Of a DNA stretch of 64,000 nucleotides, positions 50,617-59,368 are shown piece by piece. The notes under the pieces were generated by a model. It saw only the letters and a program-made list of their open reading frames with translations, made no database searches and was not told the origin of the DNA. This stretch comes from Holophagales bacterium (GTDB lineage: Bacteria; Acidobacteriota; Thermoanaerobaculia; UBA5066), in assembly GCA_016716705.1 (NCBI GenBank), contig JADJVF010000007.1:155389-219388 (forward strand). The letters run 5' to 3'. The translations under genes and the position numbers were made by a program. Every line of letters begins with the position of its first letter. The stretch's first letter is position 1.

Positions 50617-52112
50617 ATGCGCCTCGGCATCGACTTCGGGACGACCCACACGGTGGTGACGATGGTCGACCGCGGGAACTATCCCGTGGTCGCGTTCGAG
50701 GGGGGAGATCCCTACCCGTCGCTCGCCGCGCTCCTGCCGTCCGGTGAGCTGCGCTACGGCTTCGACGCCGTGGCCGTGAGGCACGAGCCGGGCGTCCGCA
50801 TCGTCCGATCGTTCAAGAGGCTCCTCGCCGACGCCGGACCGCGCGCCTCGATCGAGATCGGGGGCCGTCCCGTCCTCCTCCTCGACCTCCTCACCGGCTT
50901 CCTCTCGAAGGTGAGGGAGGACCTCCTCGCCCGCTCGAACGCCTCCGTCGCGGAGGGGGAGCCGCTCGAGGCGGCGATCTCGGTCCCGGCGAACTCCTCG
51001 AGCGCGCAGCGTTTCCTGACGCTGGAGGCGTTCCGCGCGGCCGGCTTCACTCCCGTGGCCCTCCTGAACGAGCCGTCGGCGGCCGGGTTCGAGTATGCCC
51101 ACCGGTTCCGGTCGACGATCACGTCGCGGCGGGAGAACGTCCTCGTCTACGACCTCGGCGGCGGCACGTTCGACGCCTCGCTCCTCCGGATGACGGGGAA
51201 GACGAACGAGGTCGTCACGAGCGAAGGGGTGAGGCGGCTCGGGGGCGACGACTTCGACGAGGCGATCCTGGCGGCGGTCCTGGCGCGCAGGAGCGGCCGA
51301 GCCGGACGCCGACGCGCGGGACCTCCTCCTCGAGGAGTGCGCGCGGCAGAAGGAAGCCGTCGGGCCGAACACCCGCAAGCTCGTCCTCGACCTGTCGCCC
51401 CTCGACCTTCCGCCGATCGCCCTCCCGATCGAGGAGGTGTGGAACGCCTGTGCGCCCCTCGTCGAACGGACGATCGCGGCGACCGATCCGGTCCTTCGGG
51501 CGGGAGAGGTCGAGGAGGGGGAGCTGGCGGGGGTCTACGTCGTCGGTGGGGCCGGGGCTTTCCCGCTCGTCGGCCGGCGGCTCCGGGAGCGGTTCGGGGA
51601 GAAGAGGGTGAAGCGCTCGCCCCACCCGTTCGCCGCGACCGCGGTCGGCCTCGCCCTCTTTCTCGACGGCGACGCCGGCTTCTCGCTGGCCGACCGCCTC
51701 ACGCGGCACTTCGGCGTCTTCCGCGAGGCCGAGACGGGGGAAGAGGTCGTCTTCGACCCGATCTTCCCGAAGGACCTTCCGCTCCCGGAGGCGGGAGGGG
51801 CGCCGCTCACGGCCGTCCGGCGCTACCGGGCCGCGCACGACGTGGGGCACTTCCGGTTCGTCGAGTGCAGCCGCCTCGTCGAGGGGCGCCCCGACGGCGA
51901 CGTCACCCCGTGGCACGACGTGAAGTTCCCCTTCCTCCCGTCGCTCCGGGGGAGACCGCTCGACGGGGCCGCCGTGAGGAGGCTCGCCGCGGCCGGGGCC
52001 GGAGGTGGAAGAGGTCTACTCCTGCACCGACGGCGGGGCGGTGGAGGTGACGATCCGCGTTCCCGCCGACGGCTTCTCGACGACCTTCCGCCTCGGTCGG
52101 CCCGGCCTCTGA
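50617..52112 (+). pseudogene. Hsp70-like (YegD/DnaK-type) ATPase, two frameshifts
   Basis: Three co-linear frames give a roughly 498-residue Hsp70-fold protein. Frame one (50617 to about 51292) has LGIDFGTTHTVVTMVDRG, AISVPANSSSAQR, NEPSAAGFEYAHR and VYDLGGGTFDASLL. Frame two (about 51292 to 52003) has VWNACAPLVERTI and VYVVGGAGAFPLVGRRLRER. Frame three (to 52112) has VYSCTDGGAVEVTI and ends FRLGRPGL. There is no classical peptide-binding domain, so it is a YegD-like short Hsp70 rather than DnaK. Each break is a +1 shift, and the second lies in a run of Gs. The coding potential is otherwise unbroken, so sequence error or very recent loss is likely. The LiaF-like gene follows. Confidence 0.82.
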
Positions 52113-52233
52113 TCCTGTCCCGCCTCCGCTCGCCGACGCCCGGCGTCGGTTGGCCGAATCGGGGAAGCCTGGCTCCCTCCGGGCGCGTAACTTAGGGCAG
52201 AGGCTCCCTCCCGGGGGAGCGCGGAGGCAGGCC

Positions 52234-52953
52234 ATGAACATGAAGAACCCGAAACTCCCGGCGGCGGCAGGCGCGGTCCGGCTCGTGTTTGGAATCCTCG
52301 TCATCCTCGTGGGCCTCCTCTTCACGCTCGACAACTTCGGCCTCGTCTCGGCGAGGTTCCTCCTGCGCCTCTGGCCCGTCGCCCTCGTGGCGGTGGGGCT
52401 GACGAAGGCGCTCCAGAGGCGAGGCTTCTGGAACGGCTTCTGGGGGTGGGTCATCGCCCTGGCGGGGACGTTCCTCCTCCTCGACAACCTGAACGTCCTT
52501 CGTTTCCCCGTCTGGAAGCTGGCGCCCCTCGTCCTCGTGGCGCTCGGCATCCGCCTCGTCCAGAAGGCCGGCGGCAGGACCTTCCCCGACCGGACGATCG
52601 AGAGCCGGACGGCGGCGACGCTCGACGAGACGGCGATCTTCGGCGGGTGGGACCGCTCGATCACGACGAACGAGTTCCTCGGAGGCGAGATCAACGCCAT
52701 GTTCGGGGGCTTCGAGCTCGACCTGACGAACTGCCGGATCCCCGACGACCAGGCTTCGGTGACCGTCTTCATCGCGTTCGGCGGCGGCGACATCCGCGTC
52801 CCGCGCGACTGGGCCGTCGACGTGAAGGCCTTCGCGATCTTCGGCGGCACCGACGACAAGAGCGTCCACCCGCCCCTCGACGGAGACGTCCCGCCGAAGA
52901 AGCTCGTCATCGACGGCTTCGTCGTCTTCGGCGGCCTCGACATCAAGAACTGA
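52234..52953 (+). CDS. LiaF-like membrane protein (DUF5668 / cell-wall-active antibiotic response)
   Basis: 239 residues. Three to four N-terminal helices (LVFGILVILVGLLFTLDNFG, LWPVALVAVGL, VIALAGTFLLLDN and PLVLVALGI) match the LiaF-TM/DUF5668 region. The C-terminal half has repeated FGG turns (DETAIFGGW, NAMFGGFELD, FIAFGGGDIRV, KAFAIFGGTD), the LiaF C-terminal beta domain. Such proteins modulate envelope-stress kinases. It lies 1 base before the LytS-type kinase gene, which fits that role. An ATG at 52234 follows ggagg with a 7-base gap; upstream alternatives lack coding character. Confidence 0.88.
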   Translation: MNMKNPKLPAAAGAVRLVFGILVILVGLLFTLDNFGLVSARFLLRLWPVALVAVGLTKALQRRGFWNGFWGWVIALAGTFLLLDNLNVLRFPVWKLAPLVLVALGIRLVQKAGGRTFPDRTIESRTAATLDETAIFGGWDRSITTNEFLGGEINAMFGGFELDLTNCRIPDDQASVTVFIAFGGGDIRVPRDWAVDVKAFAIFGGTDDKSVHPPLDGDVPPKKLVIDGFVVFGGLDIKN

Positions 52954-52954
52954 C

Positions 52955-54020
52955 GTGCATCCCATCCTGGCTCGCCGGGAGAGGCTGCTGGCCTACCTCC
53001 TCGCCTGGGTTCCCCTGGCGGCGATACAGGCCTACCTGCTCGCGCTCCCGGGGAGCCTCTCGATCGGCGAGGCGGCGGCGCTCGCGGCGCCGCTCTCCCT
53101 CGTCTACGCCTTCCTCTGCCTCTCCTCCTTCTACGCCTGCCGCAGCGCGCCGCTGACGCGCTCGCGGACCGGCTCGGTCCTCGGCGTCCACGTCGTCGGG
53201 GCGCTCATCGCCGCCTCGCTCCTCACGCTCGCCGGCTCGACGCTCGCGAGCCTCCTCGGGACCTTTCCCGAGCTCTCGACCCTTCCGGAGCGGTTCGGAA
53301 GGGCGGTGCCGCCCCTCTTCGTCCTCGGGGTCCTCCTCTACCTCCTCGCGGTGACGTTCCACTACATCCTTCTCTCGCTCGAGTCGTCGCAGGCGGCCGA
53401 GCGGCGGGCGATGGAGGCCCGCGTCCTGGCGCGCGAGGCCGAGCTCGAGGCGCTGAAGGCGCAGCTGAACCCCCACTTCCTCTTCAACGCGCTCAACTCG
53501 GTGAGCGCGTTGACGACGACGGCCCCGGCGCGGGCGCGCGAGATGTGCGTCCTCCTCTCCGACTTCCTCCGGCGGAGCCTGCGTCGGGCGAGCGGTCGCT
53601 CATCCCGCTCCGCGAGGAGCTGGCGCTGGCGCGGCAGTTCCTCGCCGTCGAGAAGGTCCGCTACGGCCGCCGCCTCGAGGTCGAGGAGGAGGTCGACGAG
53701 TCGCTCCTTTCGACGGTCGTCCCGCCGCTCCTCCTCCAGCCGCTCGTCGAGAACGCCGTCCGCCACGGCATCGCCACCCTCATCGAGGGAGGAACGGTGA
53801 CGCTTCGCGTGGAACGGGCGGGGACGGCGTCCGCGTCGTCATCGAGAACCCCTACGACCCGGAGACGCCCGCGGTGGCCGGCAGCGGCCTCGGCCTCTCC
53901 ATCGTGAGGCGGCGGCTCGCCGCGGCGTGGGGGCGCGCCGCCGAGATCGACGAGCGGGGCGACGGCAAGCGGTTCTCGGTCGTCATCGTCGTCCCGCTCG
54001 TCCCGGCGGAGGTGGCGTGA
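52955..54020 (+). pseudogene. LytS/AlgZ-type sensor histidine kinase, two frameshifts
   Basis: Three co-linear frames give a roughly 355-residue kinase. About five N-terminal helices are followed by the His_kinase motif LKAQLNPHFLFNALNSVSAL, with the phospho-accepting His in NPHFLFN. Next come SLIPLREELALARQFLAVE and PLVENAVRHGIA (N box), and last GSGLGLSIVRRRLAAAWG (G box). The breaks lie near 53586-53588 (GGG) and 53820-53823 (GGGG). Adding one G at each run restores one frame, so indel errors in G runs are the simplest explanation. The GTG start is 1 base after the LiaF-like gene. Its stop overlaps the LytTR regulator start by 4 bases. Confidence 0.85.
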
Positions 54021-55063
54021 CGCGGCTCCGCGTCGTCGTCGTCGACGACGAGGAGCTGGCCAGGAGCCTCGTCCGCGAGCACCTCGCAGCCCACCCCGAC
54101 GTGGAGGTCGTGGCCGAGTGCGCGAACGGGCTCGAGGCCATCGAGGCGGTCGCCGCGCACGCCCCCGACCTCCTCTTCCTCGACGTCCAGATGCCTCGCC
54201 TGACCGGATTCGAGACTCTCGAGCTGCTCGAGCCGCGCCCCGCCGTCGTCTTCGTCACGGCGTACGACCGGCACGCCGTGAAGGCGTTCGAGGTGAACGC
54301 GGTCGACTACCTGCTCAAGCCCTTCTCGAAGGAGCGTTTCGACGCGGCGCTCGCGAAGGCGCGGGCGCTCCTGGGCTCCGGGGCGAAGGCGCCCGACCCG
54401 GCGGCCCTCGCCGCCGCGGCCCGCCCGGAAGGGGCGCCGCTCGAGCGGATCGCCGTCCGGGACGGGACGCGCGTGACGCTCCTCCCCGTCGAGACGGTCG
54501 AGTGGGTGAAGGCCGAGGACGACTACGTCCTGATCCGGTCGGGCGGAAGGAACCACCTGAAGCACCAGACGCTCGCCGACCTCGCCGCGCAGCTCCCGGC
54601 CGCCCGCTTCGTCCGCGTCCACCGCTCCTGGGTGGTGAACGTCGCGAAGCTCTCTTCCCTCGAGGAAGGGAAGACGGCCGTGATGGCGGACGGCGAGCGG
54701 GTCCCGGTCAGCCGGGCGGGCGCGGCCCGGCTGAAGGAGATTCTCCGGAACGGGTTGAAGCCGGTCTGCACGCCGGGCCGTCGCGAGGGGCCGGTCAGGA
54801 GAGAGGCTCGATCTCGCTCAGGCGGCGGAGGTCGATCGCGAGATGCTCGCCTTCCTTCGGCGAGTCGAAGATCCCGACGAAACGCGCGTTCCAGACGAGC
54901 TCGTCCGGCTTGTAGGACGTGCGCGTGTGGACGGTCTGGGAGAACGTCTCGTCGATTCCCGAGAGGAGGATCAGGAGCTCGGCGTCGGCAGCCCGGACCC
55001 CGTCCGCGTCGAGGCCCCGGAGCGGGCTCGTCTCGTCGATCGGGTGGACGACCGTCCAGCTGA
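54017..55063 (+). CDS. LytTR-family response regulator (probably ends near 54770)
   Basis: The frame is 348 codons. Residues 1-125 form a receiver with VVVVDDEELARSLVREHL, the phosphoacceptor Asp56 in LLFLDVQMP, and LKPFSKERFDAAL. Residues about 145-245 form a LytTR DNA-binding domain (VEWVKAEDDYVLIRSGG, FVRVHRSWVVNV). Normal members end near residue 250. Here the frame continues 100 residues of low-complexity Arg/Gly/Ser over the opposite-strand K+ channel gene, so a stop near 54770 was probably lost to an indel. It is the partner of the upstream LytS-type kinase (GTGA overlap), and with the LiaF-like protein it forms an envelope-stress system. Confidence 0.85.
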   Translation: MTRLRVVVVDDEELARSLVREHLAAHPDVEVVAECANGLEAIEAVAAHAPDLLFLDVQMPRLTGFETLELLEPRPAVVFVTAYDRHAVKAFEVNAVDYLLKPFSKERFDAALAKARALLGSGAKAPDPAALAAAARPEGAPLERIAVRDGTRVTLLPVETVEWVKAEDDYVLIRSGGRNHLKHQTLADLAAQLPAARFVRVHRSWVVNVAKLSSLEEGKTAVMADGERVPVSRAGAARLKEILRNGLKPVCTPGRREGPVRREARSRSGGGGRSRDARLPSASRRSRRNARSRRARPACRTCACGRSGRTSRRFPRGGSGARRRQPGPRPRRGPGAGSSRRSGGRPSS

Positions 55064-55730
55064 GCGGGAAGAACATCACCTCGGCCCGCTCGAGCGTGAG
55101 GTTCTCGAACTTCCGCACCTTGCGTCCGTTCTCGGTCACGAAGTGGCCGAGCATCACCCGCGCCTGGAGGTCGATGAGCTGGTTCGTGCGGCCGTTGGCC
55201 ACGCGGAACATGAGGGCCGTGATGCCGCGGTACGGCGCCACGACCGCGTTGCGGCTGAACAGGATCTGCGCCGTCGGCCTCGAGAACCGGGCGAACAGGA
55301 GGCCCGTGGCCATCGCGACCCAGAGGAGGCCGAGGAGCGCCTCCGCCGTCATCACGACGTTCGCACGGACGCCGACGGGCGTGATGTTCCCGAAGCCGAT
55401 CGTGGAGAACGTCTCGACGCTGAAGAAGAACGCGCGGGCGAAGCCGGTGCCGAGGTTCGTCGCGCCCTCGAGCGCGGCGGGGCCGCAGGCGAGGAAGGCG
55501 AGGGCGAACGCGGCGTTCGCGAAGAGGTAGGAGCCGACGAGCACGGCGTGGAAACGGGTCCACGACATGGTGAGGAGGACGTGGTACGGACTGAGCGATT
55601 CCAGGAACGGCAGGCCGCGCCTCACGACGTTGAAGCTGCCGTCCTTGTTGAGGAAGCGCTCCCGGCTCCGCTGCGCCACGACGGAGCCGAGCCCCAGGTC
55701 CTTCTCCTCGTCGCCGCGCCGCCAGCCCAT
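54795..55730 (-). CDS. Inward-rectifier-type potassium channel (KirBac)
   Basis: 311 residues. Two transmembrane helices flank the pore helix with selectivity filter TIGFGN (near residues 110-115). The cytoplasmic IRK domain has ANGRTNQLIDLQARVML, LTLERAEVMFFPLSWTVVHP and the IDETFSQTVHTRTSY stretch typical of KirBac channels. It forms a tetrameric K+ channel in the inner membrane. The N-terminal slide-helix region (PYHVLLTMSWTRFHAVLV) is intact. The ATG at 55730 is chosen as the last start before the conserved region. It ends inside the tail of the LytTR frame and is convergent with it. The SpoIIE gene lies upstream on the same strand. Confidence 0.92.
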   Translation of the reverse strand: MGWRRGDEEKDLGLGSVVAQRSRERFLNKDGSFNVVRRGLPFLESLSPYHVLLTMSWTRFHAVLVGSYLFANAAFALAFLACGPAALEGATNLGTGFARAFFFSVETFSTIGFGNITPVGVRANVVMTAEALLGLLWVAMATGLLFARFSRPTAQILFSRNAVVAPYRGITALMFRVANGRTNQLIDLQARVMLGHFVTENGRKVRKFENLTLERAEVMFFPLSWTVVHPIDETSPLRGLDADGVRAADAELLILLSGIDETFSQTVHTRTSYKPDELVWNARFVGIFDSPKEGEHLAIDLRRLSEIEPLS

Positions 55731-55804
55731 CGCCTCCGAGAATAGCCGGACGCCGGACGGTTGTCCGCTCCACGAGGTCGAGCGGAACCTGCGCGAACCA
55801 GGCG

Positions 55805-57804
55805 TCAGCGAACGGGCGAAACGGGGCCGAGGATCTTCACGACGACGACCGTCCGGTCGTCGCCGGGGTCGTCGCCTCCGGTGTGGGCCCGCCAGCCGGA
55901 GAGGACCGATTCGAGGATGTCGTGGGGTCCCTTCCCGCCGCACGAGGCGAGGGCGCGCTCCAGCCGCTCGAACCCGAATGCCTCGCTTCCGTCGGATGCC
56001 ATCGCCTCCACGACGCCGTCGGAGAGGAGGACCCAGGCCTCGCCGTCGACGAGCGGGACGGTCACCGTCACCCGGTCGACCGGCCGGCCCGCGCCGAGGG
56101 GCTTCGACGGGTTCTCGACCGAGGAGACGGTGCCGTCGGGCGCGACGCGGTAGGGGTAGATGTGCCCCGCGTTCGTGAACTCGGCCGTCCGGCCCGCGAG
56201 GTCGAACCGCACGTGGGCGAGGGTGACGAACGCGCGGCGCTCCGTCGTCCGGCGGACCTCGTCGTCGAGGTGGGCGAGAAGGGTCGGCGTGTCGGTGCCG
56301 CCCCGCGAGAGGGCCGAGAGGCTCGCGAGGGCGGAGGCCATTACGATTCCCGCCGGGAGGCCGTGCCCGGCCACGTCGGCGATGACGACCGTCAGGCGCG
56401 TCTCCCCCTCGCCGAGGAAGTGGTAGAAGTCGCCGCCGATCGCGGCGGCGGGGCGGAAGTCGGCCGCCAGCTCGACGCCGGGGAAGGAGAAGTCGGGCGA
56501 GGGGAGGAGGCGGCGCTGGAGGTCGCGCGCGATCGCCAGCTCGCGCCCGAGCGCCTCGGCCTCGGCCCGGGCCGCCACGCTCGCCTCGAGGTGCCCGGCC
56601 ATCTCGTTGAAGCTGTTCACGAGGCCGGCGAGCTGGTCGTGCCCGCGGAGCTTCTCGCGGACGCCGAAATTCCCTTTCTCGATCTGGGCGAAGCCGTTCG
56701 AGAGGCGCCGGGCGGCGCGGGCGATCCGGAAGACGAGGACCGAGGCGACGAGGAGGGCGAGGAAGTAGACGACCCCCGTGGTGATGCCGAGCCCCTTGAG
56801 GACCGCGATTGCGATGGAGCCAGCCCCTCGCCGGAGCTCGAGAGCTTCGCCTCCCCGAAGAGCCTCTGGAACTCCGCCGTCATCGACGTCCTCACGAGGA
56901 GGGCGGCTCCCTCGTCCTTCGTCGGCGTCCCGGTCGTGGCGTCGAGGGCCGGGAGGTCGAGGGGCAGGAACCAGACGACGAGCCCGTGGTCTGCCGGCCC
57001 GGGCTTCTTCACGGCCCGCGCCCTTCGCTCGTCGGCGTTGAGCGTCGAGACGCGCGTCGTCCTCCCGGGGGAGGTGATCGTCAGGCTTCCCTTCGTTCCC
57101 TCCACCTGGGACGCCTTCGCCTCGGCCTTCGCCTCGGTCTTCCCGAGCCCGAACCTGACGTTCAGCCCCGCTTCCGTCGAGAGCTCGTCCTCGAGCGTGG
57201 CGTCGGCGTTGCGGTAGAGGAACAGGGTGCCTGCCTTCGTCTGACGGGCCGCAAGGAGGTACGACTTCTCCGCGTCCTGGACGAAGGCGCGGAGCCCCTG
57301 TTCGGGGACGGTGATCTTCGAGAGCAGCGTGCCGAGCGGGCCGTCCCCCTCGGCGGCGCCGCTCGCGGGGAGAAGCGCCCATCCGTCGAACGAGCCGCTC
57401 CCGGTGGCCGCTTCGGGGCGGCGCGCCCGCTCGCGCCCCGCGAACTCCGACGCCTTCGCCTCCAGGGCGTCGAGGCGGGCGAGGAGCCGCGTCTCGGCGC
57501 GGCGCGCCCCGGACTGGCCCGCGAGGATGTAGAGCGCGGCCGACACGAGCCCCGCCACGAGCAGGAGCGGGAGGACGCCGATGAGGAGGTAGGAGACGAA
57601 GAGCCGGCTGCCGACCCTCCAGAGGAGGCCGCGCAGGAGGTGGCGGAGGGCGCTGACGCCGAAGACGGGGGCCGCGACGACGATCGCGAGGACCCCGACG
57701 ACCTTCACCAGCTCGGCGAACCCTTCTTCGCCGCCGAGATTGGCGAGGAGGATTCCGGCGAGAAGCGCCAGGCCCGAGAACCTGAACGTCCGTGTGACGG
57801 TCAA
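55805..57804 (-). pseudogene. Membrane-bound SpoIIE-type PP2C phosphatase, one frameshift
   Basis: Two frames give a roughly 666-residue protein. The N-terminal part (57804 to about 56827) has two or three helices (LFVSYLLIGVLPLLLVAGLV) and a periplasmic sensor region. The C-terminal part (about 56827-55805) has a second membrane helix (GITTGVVYFLALLVASVLVF), a HAMP domain (LSNGFAQIEKGNFGVREK), a short coiled coil (AIARDLQRRLLP) and the PP2C phosphatase with AAIGGDFYHFLG and VIADVAGHGLPAGIV. Adding one G to the run at 56824-56827 (CCCC on the plus strand) restores one frame across GEGAGSIAIAVL. It would dephosphorylate an anti-anti-sigma-type partner. The break looks like a homopolymer indel. 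Confidence 0.85.
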
Positions 57805-57903
57805 CGAAAACCCCCGCGGCCGAGCGCCGCCCGTGCTCTGGCGAGATTACCTCGCCCCACCCTCCCCCGCGCCCCGGCCTAAGATGCCAGGGGACGCCGC
57901 GGC

Positions 57904-59355
57904 ATGAGCTTCACCGAGATCCTCGCACTCGCTGTCCTCGCGCTCGACGTCGTGGCGCTCGTCCACGCGGTGACGCGGCATCTCGGGGTGACGTCGACGC
58001 TCGCCTGGATCTTCTTCATCCTCTTCCTTCCGGGCATCGGCCCCCTGGCCTACTTCCTCCTCGCGAGCCCCCGCATCCGGACGACCCGCCGGCGCAAGCG
58101 GCTCGCGGGGGAGGCGGTGCGCGCCGCCATCCGCAGGAGTCTCGGAAGCACGGCCCTCCCGGCGGAGGTGGACCACGCCTCGCCTCTGGCGCGGTCGGTT
58201 CTCTTCCTCGGAATGCGCCTGACGGGCCTCCCGCCCCGGGCGGGGAACCGCGTCGAGCTCCTCCTCGACAACGCACGGGCCTTCGAATCGAAGGCCGAGG
58301 CCATCCGGGGCGCGAAGCGCTCGGTGTGGGCCGAGTACTACATCGTCGAGGACGACGCGACGGGGCGGGCTTTCCTCGCCGATCTGTCGGAGCGGGCGAA
58401 GGCGGGGTGCGACGTGAGGCTCCTCTACGACGCCGTCGGCTCTTCCGCCATCCCGGAGGGGAGCCTCGAGGCGTTGCGCGCCGCGGGGGGGAAGACGGAG
58501 TCGTTCCTGCCGCTCAACCCGCTTCGCAAGCGCTGGTCGGCCCACCTCAGGAACCACCGCAAGCTCCTCGTCGTCGACGAGCAGATCGGCTTCACCGGCG
58601 GCATGAACGTCGGCGACGATTACGCGGGAGGTGGCTCGATTGTGGCGAGGTCCGGACGCGGCCGCCGGAATCGCCCGTGGCACGACGCCCACCTGCGGCT
58701 CGAGGGGCCCGCGGTCTTCGACCTGGCCACCGTATTCGCCGAGGACTGGACCTTCGCTTCCGGGGAGCGGCTCGTTCCGTCGAGCATCCCGCTGCCGATC
58801 GCGGGCGGGTCGGTCGTCGCCGTCCTGCCGAGCGGCCCGGACCAGATCGCCAACGCAAACGCGCACGTCTACTTCGCCGCCCTCTCCGGCGCCCTCGAGC
58901 GCTGCTGGCTGACGACCCCCTACTTCGTCCCCGACGAGCCGACGGTGCGCGCCCTCTGCAACGCCGCCTACCGGGGAATCGACGTTCGCGTTCTCGTCCC
59001 CGCCGTGAGCGACGTGCCCGTGGCCCAGGCGGCCGGCCGCTTCTTCTACGGCACGCTCCTGCGCTCCGGGGTGCGGATCTTCGAGTACCTGCCCGGCGTC
59101 CTCCACGCCAAGACCGTCGTCGTCGACGGCTCCTGGGCCCTCGTCGGCTCGGCCAACCTCGACTTCCGGAGCTTCTCCCTGAACTTCGAGCTCGGCGCCC
59201 TCGTCTTCGACCGCGCCTTCGCCACGCTCCTCGAGGAGCGCTTCACGGGCGACCTGATCCGGAGCCGGGAGGTGACCCTCGCGTCGGTCGAGCGGCGAGG
59301 TTTCCTCGAGCGCGCCCGGCTCGGCCTCGCCCGACTTCTCGCGCCACTTCTTTGA
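57904..59355 (+). CDS. cls: Cardiolipin synthase (phospholipase D family)
   Basis: 483 residues. Two N-terminal helices (LALAVLALDVVALVHAV and LAWIFFILFLPGIGPLAYFL) match the PLDc_N region. Two HKD motifs follow: NHRKLLVVDEQIGFTGGMN near residue 218 and LHAKTVVVDGSWALVGSANLD near residue 400. The overall order and length match bacterial ClsA. It condenses two phosphatidylglycerol molecules into cardiolipin at the inner membrane. The ATG at 57904 is divergent from the SpoIIE gene (99 bases apart). The nuclease gene begins 13 bases downstream. Confidence 0.94.
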   Translation: MSFTEILALAVLALDVVALVHAVTRHLGVTSTLAWIFFILFLPGIGPLAYFLLASPRIRTTRRRKRLAGEAVRAAIRRSLGSTALPAEVDHASPLARSVLFLGMRLTGLPPRAGNRVELLLDNARAFESKAEAIRGAKRSVWAEYYIVEDDATGRAFLADLSERAKAGCDVRLLYDAVGSSAIPEGSLEALRAAGGKTESFLPLNPLRKRWSAHLRNHRKLLVVDEQIGFTGGMNVGDDYAGGGSIVARSGRGRRNRPWHDAHLRLEGPAVFDLATVFAEDWTFASGERLVPSSIPLPIAGGSVVAVLPSGPDQIANANAHVYFAALSGALERCWLTTPYFVPDEPTVRALCNAAYRGIDVRVLVPAVSDVPVAQAAGRFFYGTLLRSGVRIFEYLPGVLHAKTVVVDGSWALVGSANLDFRSFSLNFELGALVFDRAFATLLEERFTGDLIRSREVTLASVERRGFLERARLGLARLLAPLL

Positions 59356-59368
59356 GGACAAATTCCGC

